Positions 21,430-32,161 of a stretch of 64,000 nucleotides of DNA are shown here, piece by piece (the first letter of the stretch is position 1; the number at the start of each line of letters is the position of its first letter). The notes below the pieces were generated by a model. It made no database searches. It saw only the letters and a program-made list of their open reading frames with translations, and was not told where the DNA came from. Source of the stretch: Hirundichthys speculiger. Taxonomy: Eukaryota > Chordata > Actinopteri > Beloniformes > Exocoetidae. The position numbers were made by a program, and so were the translations under genes. The stretch covers positions 2,790,001-2,854,000 of the forward strand of contig JAGFBZ010000290.1 of NCBI GenBank assembly GCA_018398805.1, written 5' to 3'.

Positions 21430-21990
21430 TTTTGAATGTGCATGTAGATGTAACCCATGACAAACAAGTAAAAGAACTTACTGCTGTCCTTGAAATGTTT
21501 GGTCTAACTCAGCATGTGACTGAGCCCACCCACAAAAGGGAGGACACTTTAGATCTGCTTATCTGAAAGGGTGTTGCTATTTCAAATGTGGATGTCATCG
21601 ATGTTGCTTTATCTGATCATTTTTACATTTTCTTTGACCTGTCAATTTCACTCAAACGAGCAGTTGGGTCTGCGATTGTTCAGAGAAGACTCTGAGAAGA
21701 AAATACCCCTTATTCTAATGTTGTTGAATTCTTACACATCAAGTGTTTTAAAGGTTTTGGATACCATTGCTCCTGTCAAGGTTAGAATGGTTAAAAGTAG
21801 GCAAAAGGCGCCATTGGAAAGAGAAGATTCAGTCAGGGCACAGAAAATGGAGTGCAGGAGAGCTGAACGTAAATGGCGCAAGTCAAAGCTCCAGATCCAT
21901 TATGAGATCTACAAAGAAAAGTTGTGAGTGTTCAACCAAACATTGCGTAGAACAAGGGAGTTATTTTTCTGAAATCATCAAAAACTAACA
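21430..21990 (+). pseudogene. LINE endonuclease C-terminus and linker
   Basis: The translation shows the pattern ...HVDVTHDKQVKELTAVLEMF, LTQHVTEPTHKREDTLDLL, a stop, then VDVIDVALSDHF, which matches the last third of LINE apurinic endonucleases including the conserved S-D-H. The frame at 21571-21927 continues into a Lys/Arg-rich linker (KMECRRAERKWRKSKL) found before RT in this LINE group. The first catalytic residues of the endonuclease are missing. Confidence 0.75.
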
Positions 21991-22389
21991 GCCCCCGTGT
22001 CCTATTTGCTACAGTTAACAGATTAACAAACCCTCCAGTTTCACTGCCCTTAGAACTCATTTCTACATCAAAATGTAATGATCTCTTCTGCCAACTAGAC
22101 ACCTAGAGCTGACACATTTCACACCTGTAACTGACAAAACAGTCAAAGAGATCATCTGCAGTCTGAGTCCATCAACATGCTGCCTTGATGAGTTGCCCAT
22201 TTAGATTTCTACAGTCTGAGCTGAGCAGTTTGTTACCACAACTCACTGATTTAACCAACATCTCACTTCAGACTTGAACATTCACAGAGGCCTTAAAAAT
22301 TGCTGTCATTAAGTCTTGTCTCAAGAAGAGCAGTCTTGATGCCACAGTACTGACGAACTATCGCCCATATCAAACCTGCCGTTCCTTGA

Positions 22390-23648
22390 CAAAGTCCTAG
22401 AAAAAGTGGTACACCAACAGCTTACTGACTTTCCCCTGTCTCACAATGCTTTTGATAGTTTTCAATCAGGCTTCAGGCCCCACCACAGCACTGAGACACA
22501 GGTGACAAATGACATTCGCCTGAACACAGATGCTGGCAAAGTCTCAGTCTTAGTTCTGCTGGACTTAAGAGCTGCCTTTGACACAGTTGACCATGTGATC
22601 TTATTACAGAGATTAGAAGACTGGGTGGGAATCTCTGAAAATGCTGTAAACTGGTTCAGGTCCTATCTGCGGGATAGGAGATACTTTGTTGAAATTGGTA
22701 ACTGTGTCTCAGACCAAATGTCCATGACCTGTGGGGTTCCCCAGGGGTCAATCCTGGAACTCCTATAGTTTAATCTGTACATGCTTCCATTAGGCCAGCT
22801 AATACGCAGCTTTAATGTGTCCTTACTACAACTATGCAGATGATACTCAGATGTACGTGTCGCTGACAGCAGGAGAACATGGGCCTGTAGATTCATTGTG
22901 TCACTGCATCGAACAGATCACTGTATGGAAAACAACTTTCTCCAGCAAAACTCAGACAAAACTGAAATCATTGTTTGTGGCCCACAGAAACAAAGAGAAA
23001 GTGTTATCAGTCACCTTGAGTCTCTCTCTCTCTAGAACCTAAAAATCAGGTCATAAATTTAGGGTTAATATTGGATTCAGACTTGAACTTTAACAGCCAC
23101 ATTAAAGCAATAACATCAGCAGCTTTTTACCATCTAAAAACCATTGCCAAAATCAAAGGGATAGTGTCTAAACCAGATTTAGAAAGACTAATCCATCGTT
23201 CGTTTCTACTGTAACGGCCTGCTCACTGGGCTCTAAACCAGCTGTAAGACAGCTGCAGTACATCCAGAACGCTGCTGCACGAGTCCTGACTAGAACCAGG
23301 AAATACAACCATATTAGTCCAGTCCTGAAGTCTCTGCAATGGCTTCCTGTCACTCAGAGAATAGACTTTAAAACAGCTCTACTTGTGTACAAGTTTCTTC
23401 ATGGTCTAGCCCCAAAGTACATATCTGACATGTTAGAGCCATATGAACCAACCGGACTCTGAGAACCTCAGGTAGTGGTCTCCTGCTGGTCTCCAGAGTC
23501 AGGACTAAACAAAGTGAAGCTGTATATCAGTCTTATGCTCCTCAAATCTAGAACAGTCTTCCAGATTATGTGAGACAGGCATCAAGTCGGACAATGTTCA
23601 AAACCAGGCTAAAAACAGTTCTGTTTAGATGTGCATATGACAAGTGAA
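22390..23648 (+). pseudogene. LINE reverse transcriptase and C-terminal domain
   Basis: A 120-residue open stretch (22406-22768) includes FQSGFRPHHSTET, VLVLLDLRAAFDTVDH (motif A) and MTCGVPQGSI (motif B). After a stop it continues with NLYMLPLGQLI, a YADDTQMYVS motif C in another frame (about 22835), and later FYCNGLLTGL and LPDYVRQASS-type segments to about 23648. The usual coding length is retained but at least four frame changes and several stops are present. Confidence 0.85.
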
Positions 23649-23856
23649 AGGATTTTATCTGCACTCCTCATTTTTAATTAATTTTTCTTTTTGATTAATT
23701 TTTAATTTAATTTATTAATGAATATTTTTAATGCTCGTATGGAATGATTCTATTTGCCTTCTTGTGATTTTATGATTCTGTAAAGCACCTTGAATTGCCT
23801 TGTGTACCAATTGTGCTCTACAAATAAACCTTGCCTTGCCTTGCCTTACCTTACTA

Positions 23857-25093
23857 CAGGGGTTGGACAATGAAACTGAAACACCTGTCATTTTAGCGTG
23901 GGAGATTTCATGGCTAGATTGGACCAGCCCGGTGGCCAGTCTTCATTAATTCCACACAGCACCAGTAAGAGCAGAGTGTGAAGGTTCAGTTATCAGGGAA
24001 AGAGCACAGTTTTGCTTAAAATATTGCAATGAACACAACATCATAGGATAACATATCAGAGTTCAAAAGAGGACAAATTGTTGGAGCACATCTTTCTGGC
24101 GCATCTGTGATCAAGACAGCAAGTCTTTGTGATGTATCAAGAGCCACGGTATCCAGGTTAATGTCAGCATACCACCAAGAAGGATGGAACCACATCCAAC
24201 AGGATTAACTGTGGACCCAAAAGGAAGCTGTCTGAAAGGGATGTTCGGGTGCTAACCCAGATTATATCCAAAAAACATAAAACTACGGCTGCCCAAATCA
24301 CGGCAGAATAAATAAGCACCTCAACTCTCCTGTTTCCACCAGAACTGTCCGTCAGGAGCTCCACAGGGTCAGGATACACGGCCGGGGTACTACACCCAAA
24401 CTTTTGGTCATTCGTGCCAGTGCCAAATGTCGGTTTCAATGGTGCAAGGAGCGAAAACCTTGGGCTGTGGACAATGTGAAACATCTATTGTTCTCTGATG
24501 AGTCCACCTTTACTGTTTTACCCATACCTGGGAGAGTTACGGTGTGGAGAAGCACCAAAGAAGTAGACAACCCAGACTGCTGCATGCCCAGAGTGCAGCA
24601 TGGGGGTGGATCAGTGATGGTTTGGGCTGCCATATCATGGCATTCCTTTGGTCCGATACTTGTGCTGGATGGGCGCGTCATTCTGGAGGACCATGTGCAT
24701 CCAGTGGTTTAAACATTGTATCCTGAAGGCAGTGCCATGTATCTGGATGACAGTGCACCAATACACCCAGCAAGACTGGTAAAAGATTGGTTTGATGGAT
24801 ATGAAAGTGAAGTTGAACATCTCCCTTGGCCTGCAGGCACCAGATCTGAATATTATTGAGCCACTTTGGGGTGTTTTGGAGGAGCAAGTCAGGAAACGTT
24901 TTCCTCCACCAGCATTATGTAGTGACCTGGCCACTGTCCTGCAGAAAGAATAGCCTAAAGTCCCTCTGACCACTGTGCAGCACTTGTATATGTCATTCCC
25001 AAGACAAATTGACGCTTTATTGGCTGCAAAGAGAACCTACACCATACTAATAAATGATTGTGCTCTAAAATCAGTTTCATTGTCCGACCCCTG
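23857..25093 (+). mobile_element. Tc1/mariner element, 1237 bp
   Basis: The terminal inverted repeats caggggttggacaatgaaac (left) and its partner ending at 25093 differ at one base over about 22, and TA lies on both sides (23855-23856, 25094-25095). Full element length is retained. It inserted into the 3' tail of the LINE at 21425-23855. The single transposase is decayed. Confidence 0.92.
24025..24955 (+). pseudogene. Tc1-type transposase, decayed
   Basis: A cut-and-paste transposase remnant. The best open stretch (24404-24712) holds KHLLFSDESTF with the first catalytic D and the GGGSVMVWAAIS motif. Downstream, in shifted frames, are the second D (DDSAPIH, about 24748) and the E region (PDLNIIEPLWGVL, about 24845), consistent with the DD34E signature. 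The helix-turn-helix half (about 24050-24380) is readable but carries a stop near 24309 and frame changes near 24170. It cannot make active protein. Confidence 0.85.
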
Positions 25094-25095
25094 TA

Positions 25096-26199
25096 TATTA
25101 TTATAATAGCAATACTCCATATTACTTATAAAATCATTTCGTAAATGTAGAATCAACATGGAAGACCAGTTAAAATAAAAGACATATAAGACATGCATTT
25201 CTATGGCAGTTGGCCTAGAGAAAAAAAAGAAAAAAGAATACTTCTCATATACGTATATGATAAACTGTTGACGCAGTATGTTAATGTTAAAGTCTTAATA
25301 TAAAAGCAGCATTGGTTAAAATCGATGGAGGTCTGTGCTAAGGCATGAACAATCATGCTGAAGTCCAGTGTGGGAGATTTGAGACTCAAATGCAAGACTC
25401 AGCAGATGTGCACAATTAAGGCAATTAGGTCCCCCACACCATCACCATCAAAAGCCCATGCACTGCCATTCCACTCCCAGTGTAAATGGAGAATAAATGT
25501 ATAATACACAATAAATCACAGTGCTGAATAAACATTATGCAAAGGTTAAGGTGCTTTCTGGGCAAAATTAAAAGTTTGCTAATCTATTTGTGCCTCACTG
25601 AAAAACCAATTTGACCATTTGTAAACTGCTAATCCCCAAATAAAAATAAAAGAGGGGAAATAAATTTGAAGACAGGGTGTTTGTTAGCATGAGCCTGTGG
25701 TGGAAGCTTTGCTTTTCTATGCACTTTGCCTTAGTATTAGAATGCCTGTGCCTTCATATCTTCTCTTGAACCTGATGATTATCATATAATTGCCCTAATA
25801 AGCAAACTGAGCACTTCAGAATCCGGCCCTTTAAATGACACTTGGTCAGTAAATCCTGCCCAGAACCAATTAGAGACCAAATTGTTCCATTATTCCAGTC
25901 ATACGAGTGTTCTTCATTCCTGTGTACTTGGAGTGCTTGGAGGTTACATTGCTAAGCGAGACAAGAAGCAGGACCTAGTGATATCCACACCGGGGAACAA
26001 GGCAGACGAGCGTACGTTCACATTTCCTATCTACATTTACCAGTGGTGAGAAGCGCTGTATATTTCATCCGCGTTGTCTGACATGTTGCTACCCGCTCTC
26101 TCCAGCTACATAGCTGACGTCACGACTCTTACAGGTAAAATGTCAACACTGGAGACTCGTTAGAGTTCACGCGCCTGTTGGCACAACAATGGCAGGTCT
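25096..26199. other. unassigned sequence
   Basis: No gene recognised. Around 26090-26200 the composition becomes more GC-rich where the repeat fragment below begins. Confidence 0.3.
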
Positions 26200-26364
26200 G
26201 AGTTGCTGGACCTCAGGAAAACTGATTCGCAGCCGTAAATATGGGACATCGGACCATTCGTAGTGCATTTTTACCAATCCAGTTCTCCACTGACTGATGC
26301 ACTCGGATCTCATACGTCACAGACCGATAACCGATTCAAATCGGTTTATTTTTACACCCCTAGA
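26200..26364. repeat. one-ended DNA transposon fragment
   Basis: It ends 'accgattcaaatcggtttatttttacacccctag'. The reverse complement, ctaggggtgtaaaaataaac, looks like the terminus of a fish hAT-type element. The opposite end was not found, so this is a fragment. Confidence 0.4.
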
Positions 26365-26667
26365 AAATACACATTACAAAATGTAACGTCTGCTGTCTCT
26401 TTACAACAATAATATATAAAGTTACACACATTCATATAAAGAGATGTACCGTACTGGCCCGAATATAGTACGACCCTGATTATAAGACAACCCCCCCCTT
26501 TTTAAGAATATGATTTTGGAAAAATAAAAATATGTTGAAAAAGAATAAACTGTATTCTCTTAAAATCTGAGACTATGACTTAGTGCAGTGGTTCCCAAAC
26601 GGTGTGCCGAGGCACACCAGTGTGCCTTGAGACAAGTGCAGGTGTGCCGTGGGATTTTGGGACAACA

Positions 26668-27621
26668 TGGTTTCCTGCAGACCTTATTTGGCCAGGCGCC
26701 CCGCCCGGCCTAAAATCTCGAGCGCCCGGGCTACAATGTCGGGAAAAAAAAAAATGCAATGCATGCAAGCGACACGGCAGCGCTTGAGAACAGATCAGCG
26801 CACATAGGTTTGTGTTATAATGAATTAATGTTGATTCTCTAGTGCTGCGCTGTTTGCCTGCAGTGCATTCTGGGCCACCTCTCTCTCTCTCTTTCACACA
26901 CACACACACACACAGTAATAACCTCTCTGTCGATCACTCACGTTTGACAGCTCACGTCTCGTCTCACTTCAATACAAGTTTTCCTCCGCTCGCTTTTATG
27001 TCGGTCCGTAATTATTTATAGTCAGTAGAGATTCTGGTAAACTTTATTCGTAATAGACCCGGTGCTTTTGTTTTGACCAGACAGTGCGACCTCTCACTGC
27101 CGTTTTTTTTTTTTTTTTTTGGTTCGACAATTCATTAAAGTGACACACGCACACACTAATCAACATTATGTTTAACTTTGTCTATAAAAGAAAAAAAAGA
27201 ACATTAGGTATTTAAACTAACTAACTAAATAAATAAAGACCAATGGGCGCACTGCCTGTCATCTGGACTCCAAGCTCACGTAGCTTCACTTGACAGCAGT
27301 CACTCTGAGGTGATTGATGACCAGTCCGCCCAGTCAAAAAGGTAACGCCTACTATGTAATTTACTGGTATGCAATTGATCAGTAGTAGAGTAAATGAGAC
27401 ATAGTCTTTTAGTTAAGAAACTGAGGTAGCCTACACTTTATAGTGTTTTCCATAATCATGTTTGTTGTTAAGCAACTTCTTTCATATTTTGAGGGCAAAA
27501 ATAATAATTGAACAATCTAATTAATTAAGTAATTTTATCCTTTTTTTTGGTTCTCGTCTACCGTTCTCGGCTTGAAACCCCCCCTACCCCCCGGCCAAAG
27601 TTTTTTCCTGCAGGAAACCCT
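26668..27621. mobile_element. hAT-B copy 1, nested in hAT-A
   Basis: The ends tggtttcctgcag and ctgcaggaaaccct are inverted, flanked by ggacaaca/ggacaacc (7 of 8 bases). Its interior, including the (CA)n tract and T-run, is nearly the same as 29121-29834 plus 31898-32125, which fixes the element's extent. No transposase frame was seen. Confidence 0.78.
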
Positions 27622-27870
27622 GGACAACCATACAGTATATTATTTATTGCAATATACAATTACAGAAAAGTAATTATTTTTTAATTTACTATAGGCCTAT
27701 CACTACTTTGTATGAACTCATTTAATATTACGGAGGCAAGCTCACAATTCTTAAACAAAAACCCTCACAGAGAACTCCATATTTCGCTGATCAGGCAGTT
27801 GCGCAGGTGAGAAATATATGACTGTGACACATCAAGACATCCAACGTAAACACACATAACGAGAGGGAAA

Positions 27871-28020
27871 ATGGAGCGCTTTCTTGTGCGGAGCAAACCA
27901 TCAACCACTAGTGCAGAGGCTGCCGACAACCCACCGAAAGAAAAGAGAAAAAAAACTGTCAACAGACAGTATCATCTAACCCTAACCCCAGTATTCAATT
28001 TTGTGACATGTCTGGTTTAA
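27871..28020 (+). pseudogene. N-terminus of ZBED-type hAT transposase
   Basis: The ATG at 27871 opens MERFLVRSKPSTTSAEAADN and a Lys-rich stretch, typical of the first residues of ZBED5-like transposases. After 49 codons it runs out of homology and stops at 28020; the BED finger and catalytic core are absent. Confidence 0.6.
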
Positions 28021-28616
28021 ATGGGTGTGTTGCTGCTTTGATGAAGCCTAAATTGATGAAGTTTCAAATTAATTGTTGAAATATTTCATTTATAAATATT
28101 TCATGAGCAATATAGTTGTCTTTGTCATATTTAATTTTATATTAGTAAACAATTATCCACATTTACAGATATTTTTCATGATATGAGTGATGAGAGAACA
28201 CGTGCTATTTGGGTGTGCCTTGAGATTTTTACTTGTCCTTTGGTGCGCCTTGGGCACAAAAAGTTTGGGAACCACTGACTTAGTGAATAAGCAACAACCA
28301 TGTAGCCCAAAAATGTTCAAAAACTGCAAATAATGATGTCAACTGCATAACCATCAAATCAAGTTTTATTCAATTTCAAGAATATTAACAATTCAGTCTG
28401 TAAAAAAACTAATTCTAGACTGCAACAAAACAGTAGTGCAATCCATCATTGATAAAACATCAGTGCAATTAACACTTTGCTATATTCCGATTGCTATTAA
28501 AAAATAAATTAAATTAAATAACTGTAAACTGCAAACTAACTGCAAACTAACTGTAAACTAACACAAACTAAACTAACCTGGCTGGCTTCATCTGTAAATC
28601 ATTTGATCAGAGTAAA

Positions 28617-29063
28617 CTACAGTCCATCACAGAGGTCTTCTGCCTCGCTGGGCTCACTGTCACTCTCATCACTCCCGTTCTTGTTGCGTTGCGCCTCCTC
28701 CTCCTCCCACAGAACATCATCCTCGCTACCATCCATTGCGTTGGAAACGCAGCATTTCTTAAACCTGTTGATGATGCTCTCTGAGGAAACAGCATCCCAT
28801 GCTTGTAAGATCCATTCACAGACCAAATGTACAGCAGGCTTCTGGATCCTTCCAGTTGTCGTCAGTGCGTGATCTGCAGAAAGGAGCCACTCTGTGTATC
28901 TCTTGCGCAGGCTATCCTTAAATGGCTTATTGACGAAAACATCAAGCACCTGTAGCTGGCTTGTCATCCCCCCTGGGATGATCACTAGGTCACTGTTTAT
29001 TGTGCGTAGTTGGTTTTTGACAGACTCAATCAAGTGTCTGCGGAAAGCGTCCAACACCATCAT
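28617..29063 (-). pseudogene. pogo-type DDE transposase C-terminal domain
   Basis: 148 readable residues. MVLDAFRRHL carries the second catalytic aspartate and VIPGGMTSQLQVLDVFVNKP contains the third acidic residue of the DDE triad. FKDSLRKRYTEWL and FKKCCVSNAMDGSEDDVLWE follow, then an acidic tail and stop. This matches POGK/JRK-like pogo transposases. The DNA-binding half and first catalytic residue are missing because the upstream part is replaced by the inverted-repeat junction at 29079-29122. It has no stop within the 148 residues, so decay is by truncation. Confidence 0.85.
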
Positions 29064-29078
29064 GTTTCTTGTTTTTCT

Positions 29079-29122
29079 GGCTCAAGGTTGTGTGGCGCCA
29101 TCGTTCCACACAACCTTGAGCC
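29079..29122. repeat. 17-bp perfect inverted repeat at the pogo/hAT-B junction
   Basis: ggctcaaggttgtgtgg (29079-29095) and its exact reverse complement (29106-29122) are separated by 10 nt. It marks the point where the pogo transposase and the 5'-truncated hAT-B copy 2 meet, so it looks like a rearrangement scar. Confidence 0.85.
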
Positions 29123-29313
29123 GGGCTACAATGTCGGGGAAAAAAAAATGTCAGGCAAAAAAAAAAAAATGCAATGCATGCAAGCGACACGGCAGCGCTT
29201 GAGAACTGATCAGTGCACATAGGTTTGTGTTATAATGAATTAATGTTGATTCTCTAGTGCTGCGCTGTTTGCCTGCAGTGCATTCTGCGCCACCTCTCTC
29301 TCTCTCTTTCACA

Positions 29314-29353
<40 letters not shown>

Positions 29354-30621
29354 AACCTCTCTGTCGATCACTCACGTTTGACAGCTCACGTCTCGTCTCA
29401 CTTCAATACAAGTTTTCCTCCGCTCGCTTTTATGTCGGTCCGTAATTATTTATAGTCAGTAGAGATTCTGGTAAACTTTATTCGTAATAGACCCGGTGCT
29501 TTTGTTTTGACCAGACAATGCGACCTCTCACTGCCGTTTTTTTTTTTTTTTGGTTCGCCAATTCATTAAAGTGACACACGCACACACTAATCAACATTAT
29601 GTTTAACTTTGTCTATAAAAGAAAAAAAAGAACATTAGGTATTTAAACTAACTAACTAAATAAATAAAGACCAATGGGCGCACTGTCTGTCATCTGGACT
29701 CCAAGCTCACGTAGCTTCACTTGACAGCTGTCACTCTGAGGTGATTGATGACCAGTCCGCCCAGTCAAAAAGGTAACGCCTACTATGTAATTTACTGGTA
29801 TGCAATTGATCAGTAGTAGAGTAAATGAGACATAGGGCCCTATCTTGCACCAAACCTCCAAAACCTGCTATTAAGGGATATCAGGTATTGGGAGGGGCGT
29901 TCCCCCACAAAGAATGCAATCTTCCACCTCCCAAAACCCACGATCTTACCTGCAAAAACCACTATATTATGCACACATTATGCATGGGAGTGGTTAGGGC
30001 GTTCCACCTGTTTAACCAATCAGTGCGTCAGTAGCCATTGCCTTTAAGAGCAGGTTGTGGTACCTGCAAACTGCTATGGAGCGTCTTTTCACCCAGATCA
30101 GAGCAGCTCTCATGGGCAGCTCATCTGGGACTCTGCTGTAGAGCTTCCTCCTCTTTTTTCCTCCTCTTCCTCTGCACTGATATATACATAACTAGCTCTA
30201 ACTAATGTGGAGCAAATGATTTAATCATTTCTTTTGTACTCCAAGAAGTTCCAACAAACTGTTCAGAAAAAAATAGAGCCAGTGAACTTCCAGGAAAGCA
30301 TTTCTTAACTAGAAAAGCACTCAGAGAGCGCAGACCTCCACCAAGCACAACAGTTCTCCCATACAGCGATTTACAGATTGCGATAAAATCCGTCTTCTGG
30401 ATCAGATCCGGATCAGCCTCTGAAATTTTATAGAGGTTTTCAGTGTCAATACCTGAGTGAAATTTAATGAGCTGTGGGCAATAATTATCGGAGATGTTGA
30501 GAAACAAAATTTCCGGCCCCATTGAGCGCGTGTTACGGTCTCAAGCCTGGTTGTGAACCGCAACCTTCCACCTCTGCGGCTCCTGCGCACAACCCTCTGC
30601 GCCACCTTCAATCCTCTACAT

Positions 30622-30845
30622 CAGGGGTGTCCAAACTCGGTCCTGGAGGGCCGCTGTCCTGCATGTCTTAGATGTTTTCCTGCTTCAGCACACCTGATTC
30701 AAATGAATGGGTCATTAACAGACTTGTGCAGACCTGAATGACAAGCTGGTGGCGACCTATTCAACTGAATCAGGTGTGTTGTGCCTCGGAAACATCAAAA
30801 ACATGCAGGACAGCGGCCCTCCAGGACCGAGTTTGGACACCCCTG
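30622..30845. mobile_element. small hAT MITE, 224 bp
   Basis: The ends caggggtgtccaaactcggt and accgagtttggacacccctg are perfect inverted repeats extending further into 'cctggagggccgctgtcctgcatg'. A perfect 8-bp duplication CTCTACAT flanks it (30614-30621, 30846-30853). It is nested in the Harbinger-type element. Confidence 0.95.
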
Positions 30846-31576
30846 CTCTACATAGACACTCAGATCCACCTATGTTTCACCTTCCCATCCGACGAGCAGC
30901 CCAGGTGTGGCACTGCACACCTGTACCTATTCAGTCATCATTCAACCAGACTCGTCTCCAGATCTTCCCATAGAAACGCCTGATCCAGCCATTCGCAGTG
31001 CCACCTCCTTGCCTTCGTCGTCCCCTGGATTGTTGGTTTGGCTGCCAACCCTCGAATCCTCCTTTTTTACATCTGAGAGAATTAAACTCTTAAAATTCCA
31101 GAACTCCCTTCCTGTCTCCATTGTGGTTGCTTTAGGGTTCAAGAAACAACTAAACAGCGCAATGTTATCGAAAATTTGAAAGTGATCCAGAATCCAGGAT
31201 TTCTTCCGGATCACACATAAATAAAATCAGTTCTTCCTTTTCACATTTCTGACAACTCCTGAAAATGTCATCAAAATCCATCCATAACTTTTTGAGTTAT
31301 CTTGAACATATCCCCTGCGAAAGACGCACAGCCGCTGGAAGCGGTGCTTTTTTCACAACAGAGTTCTGTGATCTCCTCGTTTCCTCCACAGCAAACATCT
31401 GAATGAGATCATGTCACAGCTGTACAGAAATCATGTGCCCTTAAGAGAATAATAACGTATGAAAGTAATACAGTGATGCATAATCGAGAGGTAGAGCCGG
31501 TTGTGCAGTCCACATGTGACTGGGTGGACGCGCAATGACGGGATTTGGACGCGCTCTTTTACGCGCCGACATGCCA

Positions 31577-31727
31577 GTTGCGCTTTCCACAAACTCGGTA
31601 TCTTGCGGTACTGGTATCTCGCAGATTTTGGGTATTGGGTAATGGGTGGTCAGACCACCCATTACCCAATACCCAAAATCTGCGAGATACCAGTACCACA
31701 AGATACTGAATTCGTGGAAAGTGCAAG
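31577..31727. repeat. long palindrome in the Harbinger-type element
   Basis: The arms 31608-31651 and 31653-31696 are exact reverse complements over 44 bp around a single central base (31652). Pairing continues with a few mismatches to about 31577 and 31727. The diverged relative at 44387-45267 has a much weaker version of the same segment. Confidence 0.92.
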
Positions 31728-32161
31728 AGACACGCCCATTGCCGCGCCCACAATGTGCTTAAGGGAGTCGGCAAAATGGGTAGCAGGTTTTGGGAGGTGG
31801 AAGATTGCATTTCGGTTGGCAGAGGCTCCTAAATCTGAGATTTGCAGGTAATGGGTATTGGGTATTGGGTATTGGGAGGTGCAAGATAGGGCCCATAGTC
31901 TTTTAGTTAAGAAACTGAGGTAGCTTACACTTTATAGTGTTTTCCATCATCATGTTTGTGGGTTTGTTGTTAAGCAACTTCTTTCATATTTTAAGGGAGG
32001 GTAAAAATTATAATTGAACAATCTAATTAATTAAGTAATTTATCCTTTTTTTGGTTCTCGGCTATCGTTCTCGGCTTGAACCCCCCCCCCCCCCCGGCCA
32101 AAGTTTTTTCCTGCAGTAAACCCTGTACAGCCATTTTAGTGTGCACCAGAGTGAGGTCATT

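Larger units (their letters stand above)
21425..23855 (+). mobile_element. 5'-truncated Rex1/L2-type LINE
   Basis: A continuous plus-strand relic carries, in order, the C-terminal half of the AP-like endonuclease, a basic linker, the full RT region and the C-terminal domain. It ends in a 3' tail 'aaagcaccttgaattgcctt' followed by repeats of 'ttgcc'. The tail is interrupted by the Tc1 element that begins at 23857. Many stops and frameshifts make it a pseudogene throughout. Confidence 0.85.
26586..28277 (+). mobile_element. hAT-A: hAT-type element inside pogo, 1692 bp
   Basis: The termini cagtggttcccaaac and its exact inverted partner end at 28277. A perfect 8-bp duplication ACTTAGTG flanks it (26578-26585, 28278-28285). 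The ends contain 'gtgtgcc' words. Its interior is split by hAT-B copy 1 and retains only the first codons of a ZBED-like transposase. Confidence 0.92.
26447..29080 (-). mobile_element. pogo/Tigger-type DNA transposon, interrupted and truncated
   Basis: The left terminus taccgtactggcccgaatat is the pogo-type end seen in fish POGK-like transposons. The minus strand codes a DDE transposase C-terminus (28617-29063). The hAT-A element splits it at 26585/28278. The right (5') half of the element is missing: pogo sequence stops at a fold-back junction near 29080, beyond which the second hAT-B copy starts. Confidence 0.78.
29835..31894. mobile_element. PIF/Harbinger-type element, 2060 bp, non-autonomous
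   Basis: The termini gggccctatcttgca and tgcaagatagggccc are perfect inverted repeats, with a 3-bp duplication ATA (29832-29834, 31895-31897). Copy 1 of hAT-B has the uninterrupted target 'gagacatagtctttt', which proves the exact insertion. No transposase or Myb-like frame was seen. The interior holds a hAT MITE, a long palindrome and segments (about 30200-30530, 31070-31340) resembling the 3' ends of RTE-like repeats. Confidence 0.88.
29121..32125. mobile_element. hAT-B copy 2, 5'-truncated and interrupted
   Basis: It matches copy 1 from its position about 26726 onward: the sequence from 'ccgggctacaatgtcggg' through 'gagacata' resumes after the insertion at 'atagtcttttag' and ends at 'gtaaaccctg'. 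The first about 58 bases are missing at the fold-back junction. It has a longer (CA)n run (about 29313-29348) and a 14-base C-run (about 32083-32096). Confidence 0.82.

Noticed and set aside
26580..26909. 109-residue minus-strand ORF at the hAT-A left end
   Set aside because: It spans the TIR, the hAT-B end and the (ca)n tract; an artefact of non-coding repeat DNA, and partly duplicated at 29151-29375.
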